DNA from: Spongospora subterranea f. sp. subterranea
Taxonomy: Eukaryota > Endomyxa: Phytomyxea > Phytomyxea > Plasmodiophorida
Assembly: GCA_049724395.1 (NCBI GenBank)
Contig: JAUGWO010000128.1
Span: forward strand, 1-64,000
Length of the DNA: 64,000 nucleotides
Direction: 5' to 3'
The notes beneath the pieces are model-generated. The model worked only from the letters and a program-made list of their open reading frames with translations, was not told the DNA's origin and ran no database searches. The translations under genes and the position numbers were made by a program. Positions 1-9,960 of the stretch are shown here, piece by piece. The stretch's first letter is position 1. Each line of letters begins with the position of its first letter.

Positions 1-820
1 GAAGCCGTTTGTTCTGCAAATGCAAACGAGAAAACAGTTTTCGGCCTGGAAAGCCAGATACAACTTCCAAACCTCCACGACCTTCGGGGAAGAATCCTCA
101 GATTAATTCGTTACTGCAATCTGCAATGCAATCATCGAATAAATCATCGTTTGATGTGTATCCCACGAATTCCATACAAACCATTAGTATGATGATCGAC
201 AGTGGATGTAGTTCGCACTCTTTCTACGATCTCAATGATTTTACTGAGTATGTGCCACTAATGTCCCAGAAACAGTTTATCCGTACTGCTGACAATACTA
301 GACTGCTAGTTACCGGCCATGGTACTGTATCCCTCCAAATACAGTCACCTCAATGCGCTCATGCACACATTAACTTGCAGCATGTCCACCATGTACCTCT
401 GTTATCTGAAAACTATTTTTCCGTCAGCGCAGCAGCCGATAATGGCATCCTTACTGTTTTCGACGAGAATAACTGCCGCCTATACAGAGCAAGCGATCAA
501 CAGCTCCTCACAGTTGGCGAACGTCGAGGTGACGTGTACTATCTCTCTGGACGTATACATATCCCAGAAACCGATATGGTCCACTCCCTTGTTACGTCTA
601 ACACCGCTTCAGAAGCAGTGTGGCACGCTCGTTTGGGACATATAAATCCCGCGAGAGTCAAAACGCTTATACGTGGTTTGGCAACAGGCATGAAAGTCAA
701 AGGAAATAAATCATATTTCTGTGAATCCTGTCAATACGGGAAAGCAACGCGCAAACCGTTTCGATGCATATCGAATTTTCCCCAGGCTACTGAAGTCCTT
801 GGAAGAATTTGCGTTGCAAC
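1..820 (+). mobile_element. Ty1/copia retrotransposon fossil (protease and GAG-pre-integrase part)
   Basis: The reading frame begins upstream of the window. It shows a retroviral-type aspartic protease core (DSGCSSH near base 200) and then a GAG-pre-integrase zinc domain with WHARLGH near base 620 and a CX2C pair near base 720, in the order expected for Ty1/copia pol. Similarity stops near base 820, where sequence with a different affinity begins. This is an old, truncated element: no LTR, integrase core or reverse transcriptase is attached to it here. Age cannot be estimated without LTRs. Confidence 0.85.
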
Positions 821-1029
821 AGATCCTTTTTATGTTTCTTAATTTTACCATTCAGGGTATTTGCTGCAAAATCCTTGAAAGTATCTGGGGCAATTCGTTT
901 AAGATCCTTGCTGGTAATCAGTTCATACCCTTTGCCAGCATCCAACAAGATCCTGTCTAGCCGTTCGCTTTTTTCATCAGTCCAGGACTTGGCAGTCAAC
1001 GACATGATGCTAGCGCTTCCAATTAACAA
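787..1029 (-). CDS. Hypothetical short ORF, possibly SANT/Myb-like
   Basis: An 80-codon frame on the minus strand with an aromatic start (SWTDEKSERLDRIL), an acidic helix and a basic tail (KIKKHKKDLLQ). The layout is loosely like the SANT/Myb-like DNA-binding protein that accompanies Harbinger-type transposases, and the transposase remnant at 1709-2622 lies next to it. I do not recognise it firmly; it may be a chance frame. The Harbinger link is an inference from position and residue pattern only. Confidence 0.25.
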   Translation of the reverse strand: MLIGSASIMSLTAKSWTDEKSERLDRILLDAGKGYELITSKDLKRIAPDTFKDFAANTLNGKIKKHKKDLLQRKFFQGLQ

Positions 1030-1194
1030 ATGGATTCCTTGTCACGGTTCAACTTCATACAGCACAGCAACGTCACTGTTGAAAAAGGCGCCAAAATGGT
1101 AATGCAGACTGTTTGTCGATTCCCGTAATCCCGTGAGCCAGGTCATGACGCTGGAATATCGCGCCCCACCGTGAAAGCCCGCCAAAACATCCTG

Positions 1195-1630
1195 TGAACA
1201 ACCTGCGCAAAATGCGCAATCTGCGCAGTGTATATTGCAATACATACTTACAAAATTGTTTGCATTTTTTTGTAACGATAGTTAATTTGCTCAATTTTTT
1301 GCGTTTTTTTGCTGGGGCTTTGCGCAATTTTGCACCACCGCAAAATTGATCACAGTGACATTTTGTGCGTAATATTGGATTTTCTTTTTTTTCTCGTTGA
1401 CCGAAATGCGAAAATGGACCAATTTTTGATGACACGTCGCATATATTGGCGCAAACAATTTTGCGGAGGTTGAGACTGTGGATCTCTTAAAATGGCGTAA
1501 CGCAAACGTTTTGCGTTTTGCTGGCAGCAAATGCACCATGTGCCCGTTTTGCGATTATTTGCGTACACTCTTCTTAGACGTCGATTTTGCGTCATTTGCG
1601 CAAATTGCACAAATTGCGCAAAGGATAGCC
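1195..1630. repeat. TGCGCAA-motif-rich segment, possible MITE or subterminal repeats
   Basis: The words TTGCG, GCGCAAA and TTTTGCG recur many times in both orientations. Clusters occur at both ends: three GCGCA words at 1206-1229, and TTTGCGCAAATTGC followed by TTGCGCAAAGG at 1598-1622. The two ends are roughly inverted copies of each other. Such clustering is typical of transposase-binding subterminal repeats or of a short non-autonomous element. No gene is supported inside. Confidence 0.45.
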
Positions 1631-1708
1631 CAGGTTTTATATTTGAAGCGGTAAGCGTCTGTGTGTGGAACTCGACTGACTTGGGTTCGCTGCCAATAAT
1701 ACAGCAGA

Positions 1709-2622
1709 ATGACCTCGTGGTTTCTATTGCGGACATCGACTCTTCTGAACATGACCATAGAATCTTATCAAACGCCGTCATGGAAGCGGAAGTTCCGATC
1801 GTTTTTTGGTGTCAGCCTTGACATCATGGTTGAAATATGGACTCGAATTTCAAGACCTGGTCCGGAAAAACTGGAAAAAGAACATCTTTTGATAGGGCTA
1901 TATTTTTTGAAGGTCTACCCTACAGAATCAGTTGGGGCGTCTGTATTCAAGGTTCAAGAAAAAACATTTCGGAAGTGGGCAAAAGTCGTTGTTACACGAA
2001 TCAGTGAGATGGGCCTGGTATGATTCACCAAATTTGTTAGACTATCGAATTCTTAAGCTGCTTAGATTGATTTTGAAGACCGATGGATCAGGTGGGACAG
2101 GCTGGTCCCATCGATGTACATAGACGGAATTGACTTTAAAGTTCCAGAAGGACCCGTGTTCAACAAAGACGATTGGTCCCACAAGCACAATAGTGCCGGC
2201 TTTTAAGATATGAGATTGGCACTGCTCTAGGATGCTCTAAAATTGTACATATCGCCGGTGGAGTGCCGTGTGGGTCGTGGCCCGATCTCAAGATCGCGAA
2301 GAAATGTTTATTGCCACGGTTGATGCCCGGAGAAAAACCCACCGCTGATAGCGGTTATCGTGACGTTGATAATCGATTCTTGACAGCGTTTCGAAAGGCA
2401 GGAGGGACCTCAGTCATGAAAGCCATCAACATTTCTTTGAAAAGAATGGGTGCCCGACATGAAAGCGTTAACGCCCGTATCCGCATATTTGCCTGTCTAG
2501 GGCACGGATTGTTTCGCCATGGAAGAAGCTTCCATCCGATTGTTTTTACCGCAGTTGCCAATTTAGTCCAAATGCTACTGAGGGAAGAGCCGTTATGGGA
2601 TATCTTATCCTACCTTGAATAA
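1709..2622 (+). pseudogene. Decayed Harbinger/DDE_Tnp_4-like transposase
   Basis: Two frames carry the remnant. The first (1709-2023) has an N-terminal helical region with the pattern LLIGLYFLKVYPTES and KTFRKWAKVVV. The second (from about 2205 to 2622) has PCGSWPDLKIAKK, ADSGYRD and RHESVNARIRIF, followed by the C-terminal part. Between them, near 2100-2200, other frames give YIDGIDFKVPEGPVF and RYEIGTALG, so several frameshifts separate the blocks. The candidate acidic residues are the Asp of IDGIDF, of GSWPDL and of ADSGYRD. The order and motifs fit the eukaryotic IS-like/Harbinger DDE family. It cannot encode a full enzyme as it stands. Confidence 0.7.
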
Positions 2623-2798
2623 AACAGCAGTTCAATTTCCCAGTCCCGAGCTTCAGCGTAGGTTCTGGATCTCAGACGATTTAAAAAAACACTGAGCATC
2701 GGAAAATTTCCAATTGACCGCAGCCTCCAGTCCGTGACGCATCTCTTCCAGTGAACGCGGCCTTTGCTTCAGTCATGGTCCTGCCGTCTTACTGGTGG

Positions 2799-3190
2799 TC
2801 ACGCCGTCTTCTTAGTTATTGCCTTCTGCAGGGAATATGTGCATTCGTTAGTCATGTGAATACATAATTGATACAGATTGTAATCACCGTAACATCGCAA
2901 ATACTGCTCTAAGACCTGGTTCACCCTCTCGGTCTGGCCGTCCGTCTCTGGGTGTCTTGCAGTAGATAACTTTCTCTGTATTTTCAGTCGCTTCAGTAAT
3001 CTTTTCCAAATTTTAGACACGAATTGTGGTCCACGGTCGGAGATGATGTCGTTCGGCAAATCCGTTAAGTTTAAATACGTTCGCCATGACTAAATTCGCG
3101 GTTTCTGGTGACGAAATGCTCTCTGAACAGGGAATGAAGTGCGTCATTTTAGACGCGCGGTCATGTCCGGAATGTTAATACAAATGATAT
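2799..3190 (-). mobile_element. Ty3/gypsy fossil, integrase fragment
   Basis: The minus strand encodes the core of a gypsy-type integrase: [14 protein letters not shown], then [17 protein letters not shown]. This is a short broken piece of a lineage related to, but separate from, the larger gypsy remnant downstream, which has the matching motifs ARHPE/SSRHPESDGQ. Only part of the integrase remains. Confidence 0.85.
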
Positions 3191-3207
3191 TACTGGTAAA
3201 CGACGTT

Positions 3208-3237
3208 GTCCGAACTGAGCATTTGCCCAGTTCGGAC
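3208..3237. repeat. Perfect 10-bp-arm hairpin
   Basis: GTCCGAACTG and CAGTTCGGAC form a perfect inverted repeat with a 10-base loop. It lies between two gypsy remnants, in sequence that could be LTR or untranslated DNA. There is no run of T after it, and no function is assigned. Confidence 0.6.
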
Positions 3238-3530
3238 GGTACGCTTCAATTGTGTATTAATAATATGCGTTTTCAGTAGTGCGGTCGGTACTACGGTCGT
3301 CGTACGGTCGTGACAGTATCCCCCCTTTCGGCCGCGGTGCCTCAGGATGCGTCTGATGAAATTGAACAATACAATCCTTTAGAGCGGGTGTGGCGGAAAG
3401 GAGTAGCGATGATGAGGGTTCCAAAGTACGATCCGACACTTCATAACCCTTCCAGTCTACCAGATACTGGTGTTGATCACGTAAGAGTCGCGAAGCAATG
3501 ATATCTTCAATCTCATAAAGAGGTTGTTGG

Positions 3531-5240
3531 CTACAAGGTAAACGGTGGTGGTTTACATTGTTTGCGACCAGGCTCTAGTAGCGAACAATGAAAAACGCGG
3601 TGCAATCTGGAGTCTTTCGGAAGATCAAGCTCATAGGCAACAGGGTTAACTATTCGAACAATAATGAAAGGGCCTAACCACTTCTCAGAAAGCTTGTCAC
3701 AGGGCCTCTGGGAAGGGATCGAATCGCGAACTAACCACACCTTATCGCCAATGAGAAATTCGTGATGTGCTCCACGTTTCCTATCAGCAAAACGCTTCAT
3801 ATTATCCACAGATTTCCGTAAGGTCGATTGAAGACGAGTGTGAACATCGTGAAGGTGGGAGATCAACTCCACAGTGGAAGGATTTGGACATGATCCACTA
3901 CTTGGAACTCGCAAATCATGCCGAACGTGGAATCCATAATTCGCGTAGAAAGGAGAGATTCCAGTTGAAGAATGGAAAGAATTGTTGTACGCGAATTCAG
4001 CCATGGGTAGAATATCCACCCAGTCGTTTTGACGATAGCTAATAAAACAACGCAAGTATGATTCGAGAACCTGATTTACTCGCTCTTTTTGACCGTCTGA
4101 TTCAGGATGACGTGACGAGGAGAGATTCCGTTGAATATGTAAGGGCTTCAGAAGATGCTTCCAGAATTGGGCAACGAACAGGGGCCCTCTATCAGACACA
4201 ATAACAGTCGGAAGACCGTGTAACTTAAAAATTTTGGCGAAAACTAGATTAGCCAGATCACAACTGGTAATGGTTTCATTGCATGGGATGAAATGAGCCA
4301 TTTTTGTGTATCGGTCAACCACCACCAGTATGCTGTCAAAACCTGCGGATTTAGGAAGTTTAACAATGAAATCCATAGAAATTGATGACCATGGGTGAGA
4401 GGGAATGGGAAGCGGGAGTAATAAACCCGAGGGCTTGCGGCGAGGAACTTTCGAACGCGCACAGACCTCACAAGATCGAATGAAAGACTTGACCATCGAG
4501 CGCATGCCTGGCCACATAAACTGCCTGGCAATTAACTCATACGTCTTAGGGATGCCGAAATGACCAGCTAACGGGGAATCATGGCAAGAGGATAGAATTT
4601 GTAATTGCTTTGTTTTGTCGTCGACGCGCTCAAGTTCCAATGGGCACAGAGTAATCGCATTGACGAAGCGCGAATTTGGCAATACGGGTTGTTGAAGATT
4701 GCGATCGGAACTCTCAGCAAAGTCAGGGCGACGTGACAATGCATCTGGCTTTTGAGAAAGGGACCCTGGCCGATGGCGAATGACAAAATCAAATTCTGAC
4801 AGAAATAATGACCATCGCGCTTGGCGACGATTCAACAGCTTTGACGTCATAAACCACTCGAGATTGCTATGGTCGCTCAATACCAGTATTTGAGAAGTAG
4901 CACAATCCAGATAGTGGCGCCAGGTTTGAAAGGAAGTGACAATTGACAACAATTCCTTGTCGTAAATCTCATAATTTAACCCAGCAGGAGTAAATTTACG
5001 GGAGTAGTAAGCTACAGGATGTAAGCCATCTGAGTGCTGTTGAGACAATATAGCGCCCAGAGCAAAATCAGATGCATCGGCTTCAACATAATGGCCAACG
5101 TGGAATCAAAATGGCTTAGAACTGCGCCGAGACGAACGCAGATTCCAAAGATTGAAATGACGTTGCGGTATTGGAACTGCACTCATACGGAACGTTCTTC
5201 TTCGTTAATGGGAATAAAGGATGAGTAATACGAGAATAAT
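3531..5240 (-). mobile_element. Ty3/gypsy retrotransposon fossil (RNase H and integrase)
   Basis: Read on the minus strand, the domain order is reverse-transcriptase tail, RNase H (AYYSRKFTPAGLNYEIYDKE near 5010), integrase zinc finger (CEVCARSK near 4470), integrase core (SMDFIVKLPKS, VSDRGPLF, SSRHPESDGQ) and a C-terminal domain ending near 3531. Pol is truncated at its 5' side and no gag is seen. The main frame of about 505 codons is long and open, so the insertion is probably not very old, but the element is incomplete. Confidence 0.92.
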
Positions 5241-5399
5241 TTTGGATAAAAGCGAGGTAGAAATTTGCGAACCCCAAGACCGACTGAAGTTCCTTGACTC
5301 ACTCCGCTATTCGACTGCGTGTAGCGACTTCGGCTCAATCGCTCGACAACTACACTCGAGTTAACCTTCCGATAGCAGCTCAAATGCAAAGTGTCCTTT

Positions 5400-5525
5400 A
5401 TTCAATCCTACGACCGCCCGTAAATCGAGGTATTCAATTCTCCAATCGCCCTTAAATCGAGGTATTCAATTCTCCAATCGCCCTTAAATCGACGAGGTAT
5501 TCAATTCTCCGATCGGCCTTAAAAT
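5400..5525. repeat. Short tandem repeat, about 32-35 bp unit
   Basis: The phrase TCGAGGTATTCAATTCTCC followed by a CGCCC(T/G)TAAA block recurs three times and then decays. It sits between two gypsy remnants and is most likely part of an LTR or untranslated region. No coding potential is seen. Confidence 0.7.
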
Positions 5526-5540
5526 CGAAGCGCACAATCC

Positions 5541-7260
5541 TCACACGGACGGATTACACTTCCCCCTCCGCTTGAAGACTTGAACGGGAATCCCCAGGTC
5601 GCGCGCGGCTTCTCGCGCGGTTCTCGTTTTCGCAGCCTTGAGCCACCGCTCTGTCATAGCTGGTACGTCTTCCAACATGTTTTTGAGAGGTTCCCAAGTT
5701 TCGTCGCCGTCCGCCCAACCACGCCATCGTACCTTGATCTCCCAGACGTCGGCATGCTTCCGTAAGCCCAAGAACTCGGCGATTTCATACCCAGCAGAAT
5801 CATGAGCGCACTGATCATATAAATCTGCATCAACATTCAGGCTTGCGTCCGAATAAAATTTCATTCGACTGGCATGCACTTCACGTCTATCATGTGTCAC
5901 CAGATCCTCGACCTCGTAAATCCAATCACTCAGGATGTTCACGATTCTCGCGGGTCCTCGCCACTTCGTCTGTAACTTCCCTAGACGTCTCTCAATTTCT
6001 CTTGAGATCAGGACATAATCGCCTTTGTCAAAGTTGATCCTTACGACATTTCCTTTCCTCAACCTCCGATCCCTTTCAAGTTGCCGTTTCTTATCTGTCG
6101 ACCTTTTTACGGCTTTTTTTGAATCTCGTCCAATGACCTTCGTAATCCATCGGTCATAGATTTGATTTTTTCAGCATCTAATCGATTCTCCACGACCGTC
6201 TGACTTCGATTCGAATATATAGCATCTAAAGAATGCTGGCAGGCAATCCTGTAAAAACCGTGATCGGCGCAAGTCGTCCAAATCTCTGGCTCGCAGTATG
6301 ATTCAACGACATCTGCACCAATGGCAACAGGTCAGGCCAGTCTCCAGATTGTAGTCGCAACTCAGATAACAACGCTCGCACCACGAACAGTAAATCTCGA
6401 TTGACTCTTTCTACTGTCCCATTCGCCCATGGAACGTACGCCGTAGTGAAGTGATGCTTCGTGTTCAGTCTTGTATTCAACTCCTTCATGATCTCGTTTT
6501 TGAAATGTGCTCCCTGGTCACTGACAGTCTGATGTACGACCCCGAATCTGCTAAACCAGGATAACAACGCGTTCACCACAACACGATGATCAAGCAAACA
6601 TCACTGCATTCTTGGCTGGAAATAATTCCCGATAGGACGAAGAATCATCTTGAACAACTAGAATATAGATATACGGATTCTCGCCCTTAGCCTTCATCTT
6701 GTCCATGAAAAGAAAATCGTAGTGTAACAGCTTATTAGGTCGGTCTGCATGTAATGCTTCCCCAAATGGCCTTGGTATTACAGTTCCTTTGTTCGCTTCA
6801 CAATGTAAGCACTCCCGTACAAATTTCAGGATATCGTTTCTCATGTTTTTCCACCAGAACCTTGCTTTCACGGCTTCTAATGTCGCCTCGACTCCTCGAT
6901 GTCCTGCGCTGCTGCTGTGGGCAATGATCATAATCCTCACTGCCAACTCTTCTGATGGAATCCAAATCTTCCCTTCCCCGGTCTTGAAGACATCATCATT
7001 ATCGGCATGTACACCGTCTTTCATGGTATCGCTGAAAATATGCTCCTTGTACGCGTTCTGAATCGCCGTAATTTCGCCCAGATCGGGCCAGACAAACGTA
7101 GTCGCATGCAAAGGTCGAACCCTTTGATTGATTGAAACATCTCCAATAGCAGCGGCTCGGCCTTCCGTCTCCGCATGTTGTGCCCATCGCGTTAGTAGAT
7201 CAGCCCATACGTTGTCAGATCCTGAAATATGACGAATGCTATACTTGTAAGCTTAAAGTT
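5541..7260 (-). mobile_element. Ty3/gypsy chromodomain-type retrotransposon fossil
   Basis: On the minus strand the order is RNase H tail (HISGSDNVWADLLTRW around 7200), integrase zinc-binding domain (H...H...C..C around 6800-6900), integrase core (VSDQGAHFKNEI and WANGTVERVNRDL around 6400-6530) and a C-terminal chromodomain (WEIKVRWRGWADGDETWEP around 5680-5740). The chromodomain marks a chromovirus-like lineage, a group that targets chromatin. The element is broken in a few places and lacks gag, reverse transcriptase and recognisable LTRs here. It abuts the MULE-like fragment upstream at about 7.3 kb. Confidence 0.9.
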
Positions 7261-7317
7261 TGGTGGCCCACCGCTCAAGCCTGTCGCAAACGTGTCTCAT
7301 AGCAGATGTAATCACAC

Positions 7318-7677
7318 TTACATGCCTGTTACACTTGTCGGGTAGTTCTGGTTTGGCCGCATGCGAACCGCACAATCACCATTGGTACACAGTAACACCC
7401 CACACCACCTCTTGTAGGTTACCCAAATTCCTTTCGGGTTTTCCCCAACAGGAATATAATTCGATCGAGTACAACTCCATTGCCAGTGGCTGAACCGGGA
7501 CATTAGGTTGGGTTTGACAGACATTGACTCAAACCGGTAACAACAGTTGCCATTGATAGCAAACGGAACTTTATCAGCATCGGGTAGATGCTGATCTGCA
7601 TCAGGTGGAAAGAATTCGAACTGCTTGATGTTGAACTCGTGAATATCCCACACCTTTCGACTATTTGTTCCCCGCAT
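7318..7677 (-). pseudogene. N-terminal zinc-binding fragment of a MULE+USP-type gene
   Basis: This 119-codon frame matches residue for residue in pattern with the first exon of the element gene at 25193-25542. Shared positions include DKVPxAIxGxCxYRFExMS, SHWQ, a Cys-rich centre (C-G-x-L-x-C-x-N-x-x-C) and RPNQN. A splice-donor-like GTAAGT follows at its 3' side, near 7312, where the homologue also has an intron. Only this exon is present: the gypsy fossil begins just beyond. Together with the palindromes at 8275-8460 it looks like the broken end of a related element. Confidence 0.7.
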
Positions 7678-7832
7678 TGAGCAGAACCCAATTCAACTAA
7701 ACATTTTGACAACACCAGGCCGATCGAAATAGTACATAGTACAGTTGCACTGGATGAGCATCTTGTGCATATTGAGGTCGCCGGTAATATCCAATGATGA
7801 ACAAAGGAGGGTTTTTGTCCTAGAAAGGGTGT

Positions 7833-8154
7833 ACCGGTAACAATAAACTGTGTACGTTCAACGACCGGTAACCATACCATAAACTGTGTCCGTTCAACGA
7901 CCGGTAACCATACCATAAACTGTGTACGTTCAACGACCGGTAACCATACCATAAACTGTGTACGTTCAACGACCGGTAACCATACCATAAACTGTGTACG
8001 TTCAACGACCGGTAACCATACCATAAACTGTGTCCGTTCAACGACCGGTAACCATACCATAAACTGTGTCCGTTCAACGACCGGTAACCATACCATAAAC
8101 TGTGTACGTTCAACGACCGGTAACCATACCATAAACTGTGTACGTTCAACGACG
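7833..8154. repeat. 36-bp minisatellite, about 8-9 copies
   Basis: A 36-base unit containing GACCGGTAACCATACC and ATAAACTGTGTACGTTC is repeated head to tail with very few differences: a single A/C alternation at one site and a shorter first copy. Because 36 is a multiple of three, all frames stay open and produce artificial repeat peptides on the minus strand. It lies just upstream of the MULE-like exon fragment. Near-identity of the copies implies recent amplification or homogenisation. Confidence 0.95.
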
Positions 8155-8274
8155 TTCTAATGTCACTAACGGCCTGCTTGTGATGCTGAAGGAATAAATG
8201 AAATAATTTCTCCAACGCAAATCCTCAAATTCTCTTCTTGAGCTTGCGAAGGTCCCGATTGATCCGATAATAGG

Positions 8275-8460
8275 TTAATCTGGCCAGCGAAGTAAGCCAG
8301 TGATTTCAATATCTTGGTATGAGCAGAGAATTCACTGGCTTGATTCACTGGCTCAGATAAATGCGTCAAGCCAGTGAATTCACTGCTCATACCAAGATAT
8401 TGAATTCACTGGCTTGAAAAAGTGCGGCCAGTGAATCAAGCCATTCAATTCACTGCTCCC
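8275..8460. repeat. Palindromic CACTGGC-rich terminal region
   Basis: An inverted repeat with arms of about 37 bp and a single mismatch surrounds a short loop (8308-8345 with about 8365-8401). The motif CACTGGC or its complement GCCAGTG recurs throughout. The same motif and hairpin style build the TIRs of the MULE+USP element at 24861-28955, so this is probably the outer end of a diverged relative whose gene fragment lies at 7318-7677. Confidence 0.65.
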
Positions 8461-8625
8461 TTCAAAAATGTTCAAAATTGAATCCGCGACCTCAAAACGT
8501 AGCCTACAGAGTTCGAAACCCAGCAAAACTGGTTTTTTCACCAGAAACCTACTCCTCGACGCAAAAAGGGAGTCATTCTTTTTGTTGCATAATAATTATA
8601 GACGCAACCTGGCATCGGGAAATTT

Positions 8626-8673
8626 CGGATTTTTATCTAAAATTTTCATGAAATCATTTTAGATAAAAATCCG
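8626..8673. repeat. Hairpin with 17-bp perfect arms
   Basis: CGGATTTTTATCTAAAA and its exact complement TTTTAGATAAAAATCCG flank a 14-base loop. It may be a remnant of a small foldback element. No gene overlaps it. Confidence 0.7.
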
Positions 8674-8875
8674 AAGTGGGCGATCTGAAAGACTATAAGG
8701 AGCTACAAAACACGTCAATGTCAGCGTTAGTTGTTTTGATAATTATTTTGAATATATGCTCAGAGTCAAGTTTTCGGTTCCAACTTAACAAGAACAAATT
8801 GAACGGCAATTCCTGTGGAATCAGACAACCATCGATCCATAATTAGGAAAGATTTTATCGAAACCTCTTCTTCAG
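8674..8875. other. Gene-free flank of the LINE insertion
   Basis: No gene, repeat or RNA was recognised in this short stretch, which directly precedes the left target duplication of the LINE. It continues on the other side of the insertion at 15512. Confidence 0.5.
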
Positions 8876-8888
8876 GAGCCGATAAGAA
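8876..8888. repeat. Left 13-bp target-site duplication of the LINE
   Basis: GAGCCGATAAGAA occurs here and again at 15499-15511, immediately after the A-tail. A duplication of this length is typical of LINE insertion by target-primed reverse transcription. Confidence 0.9.
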
Positions 8889-8927
8889 TCACTCCGCAAT
8901 CAACTGCGCAAGTCACGAATCGACGAG

Positions 8928-9929
8928 ATGCTGGCGGCGATCGATCGTGTTGCTGGTGGTGGGGAGTCGGCTGGCACCAAGGGTGACAGTCTAGGGATGC
9001 CTGGCGGGGTAGTCTTCCTGACGATGACTAGAACTCTGAAGTGTCAGCTGCACTCCCAATTTCCTCTGAGTCTTCAGAGCGGGCCAAATTTTAGAACAGC
9101 CGTCAAAAGCTGTTCTCGCCGTTCATTGAATACTTATCATTGGTATGAGATGAGCGGACAGGTCCTTGTTGTCAATTCCTGCACTGACGGAAAATATTTT
9201 GGAAGTCGGTACTTTACTGACAGAAAAATTATTAGAAGTCGGTGCTGTATGAATGACTCAACCGACAATACTACCATTTACTGGTGGCTATCCGACAATA
9301 TTACCATTCTTTGGTGGCAATCCGACAATACCACCATTTATTGGTGGCAAACTGACAACACGACCATTAATTGGTGGCAATCTGACAATAAAACCATTTA
9401 TAGGTGGCAATGGCCAAAAGGAACACTAGTGACACTGAAACTATACTGGAAGTACAATGCCGTCATTTGGTGGAAACTACTGGTTAAGACGAAATATGGT
9501 CCCATTAACAGGGCCAAACAAGGGCCACAATTAACATCAACAACTATTAACAAGACTTTGACAGGAACAGTATACACGCCAAGTAATTGCACTTTTTGGT
9601 GGAAGCATAAGCGAACGACAACAACAAAAACACGGAATAATGCTCCTAATAATAATGACATACAAACGCACAGAAGTAAGAGCAACACACATAAGAGGAC
9701 ACAAAACATTAATGAAACACATAATACTGACAAAAGTAAAACAATTAAGACAACACTACGACAAAATTACATAGGGATAATGAATGCAGACGTGACAAAT
9801 AATATCAGCACAATGAACGAATCCACAATAAGTAACGTCCCACAGATGACTAAAGGCCGTTGTATTAGGGGAATCGGCATACTATACGTGCCAGTGTCGC
9901 TCTCAAAATACATCCGTGGGCGCAATTAA
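8928..9929 (+). CDS. LINE leader ORF of unknown function
   Basis: This 333-codon frame starts with ATG 39 bases from the element start. Its middle is five copies of a ten-residue unit of the type SDNTTIYWWQ, and its end is Asn/Thr/Lys-rich. I recognise no domain. It may be an untranslated leader whose 30-bp repeats keep the frame open by chance, or the true N-terminal part of ORF1, since ORF1 begins in another frame just where it ends. Confidence 0.35.
   Translation: MLAAIDRVAGGGESAGTKGDSLGMPGGVVFLTMTRTLKCQLHSQFPLSLQSGPNFRTAVKSCSRRSLNTYHWYEMSGQVLVVNSCTDGKYFGSRYFTDRKIIRSRCCMNDSTDNTTIYWWLSDNITILWWQSDNTTIYWWQTDNTTINWWQSDNKTIYRWQWPKGTLVTLKLYWKYNAVIWWKLLVKTKYGPINRAKQGPQLTSTTINKTLTGTVYTPSNCTFWWKHKRTTTTKTRNNAPNNNDIQTHRSKSNTHKRTQNINETHNTDKSKTIKTTLRQNYIGIMNADVTNNISTMNESTISNVPQMTKGRCIRGIGILYVPVSLSKYIRGRN
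9262..9411 (+). repeat. Five 30-bp tandem repeats in the LINE 5' region
   Basis: The unit has the form (C/T)TGACAATA..ACCATTTA..GGTGGCAA and is repeated exactly five times with moderate divergence. Tandem repeats in LINE 5' regions often act as internal promoters, as in mouse L1; here that is inference. Confidence 0.85.
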
Positions 9930-9960
9930 ACCACGAACAGAAACGCTTCATCTAGGCATC

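Noticed and set aside
3300-3500. Possible regulatory or gene sequence between gypsy pieces
   Set aside because: Only a short unconserved frame; most likely LTR or untranslated sequence of a gypsy fossil.
7833-8154. CRISPR-like array
   Set aside because: The 36-bp units are directly adjacent with no unique spacers, and the DNA is eukaryotic; it is a minisatellite.
7503-8215. Two long minus-strand ORFs with 12-residue repeats
   Set aside because: They are produced by the 36-bp minisatellite, which keeps several frames open at once; no start, domain or context supports a protein.
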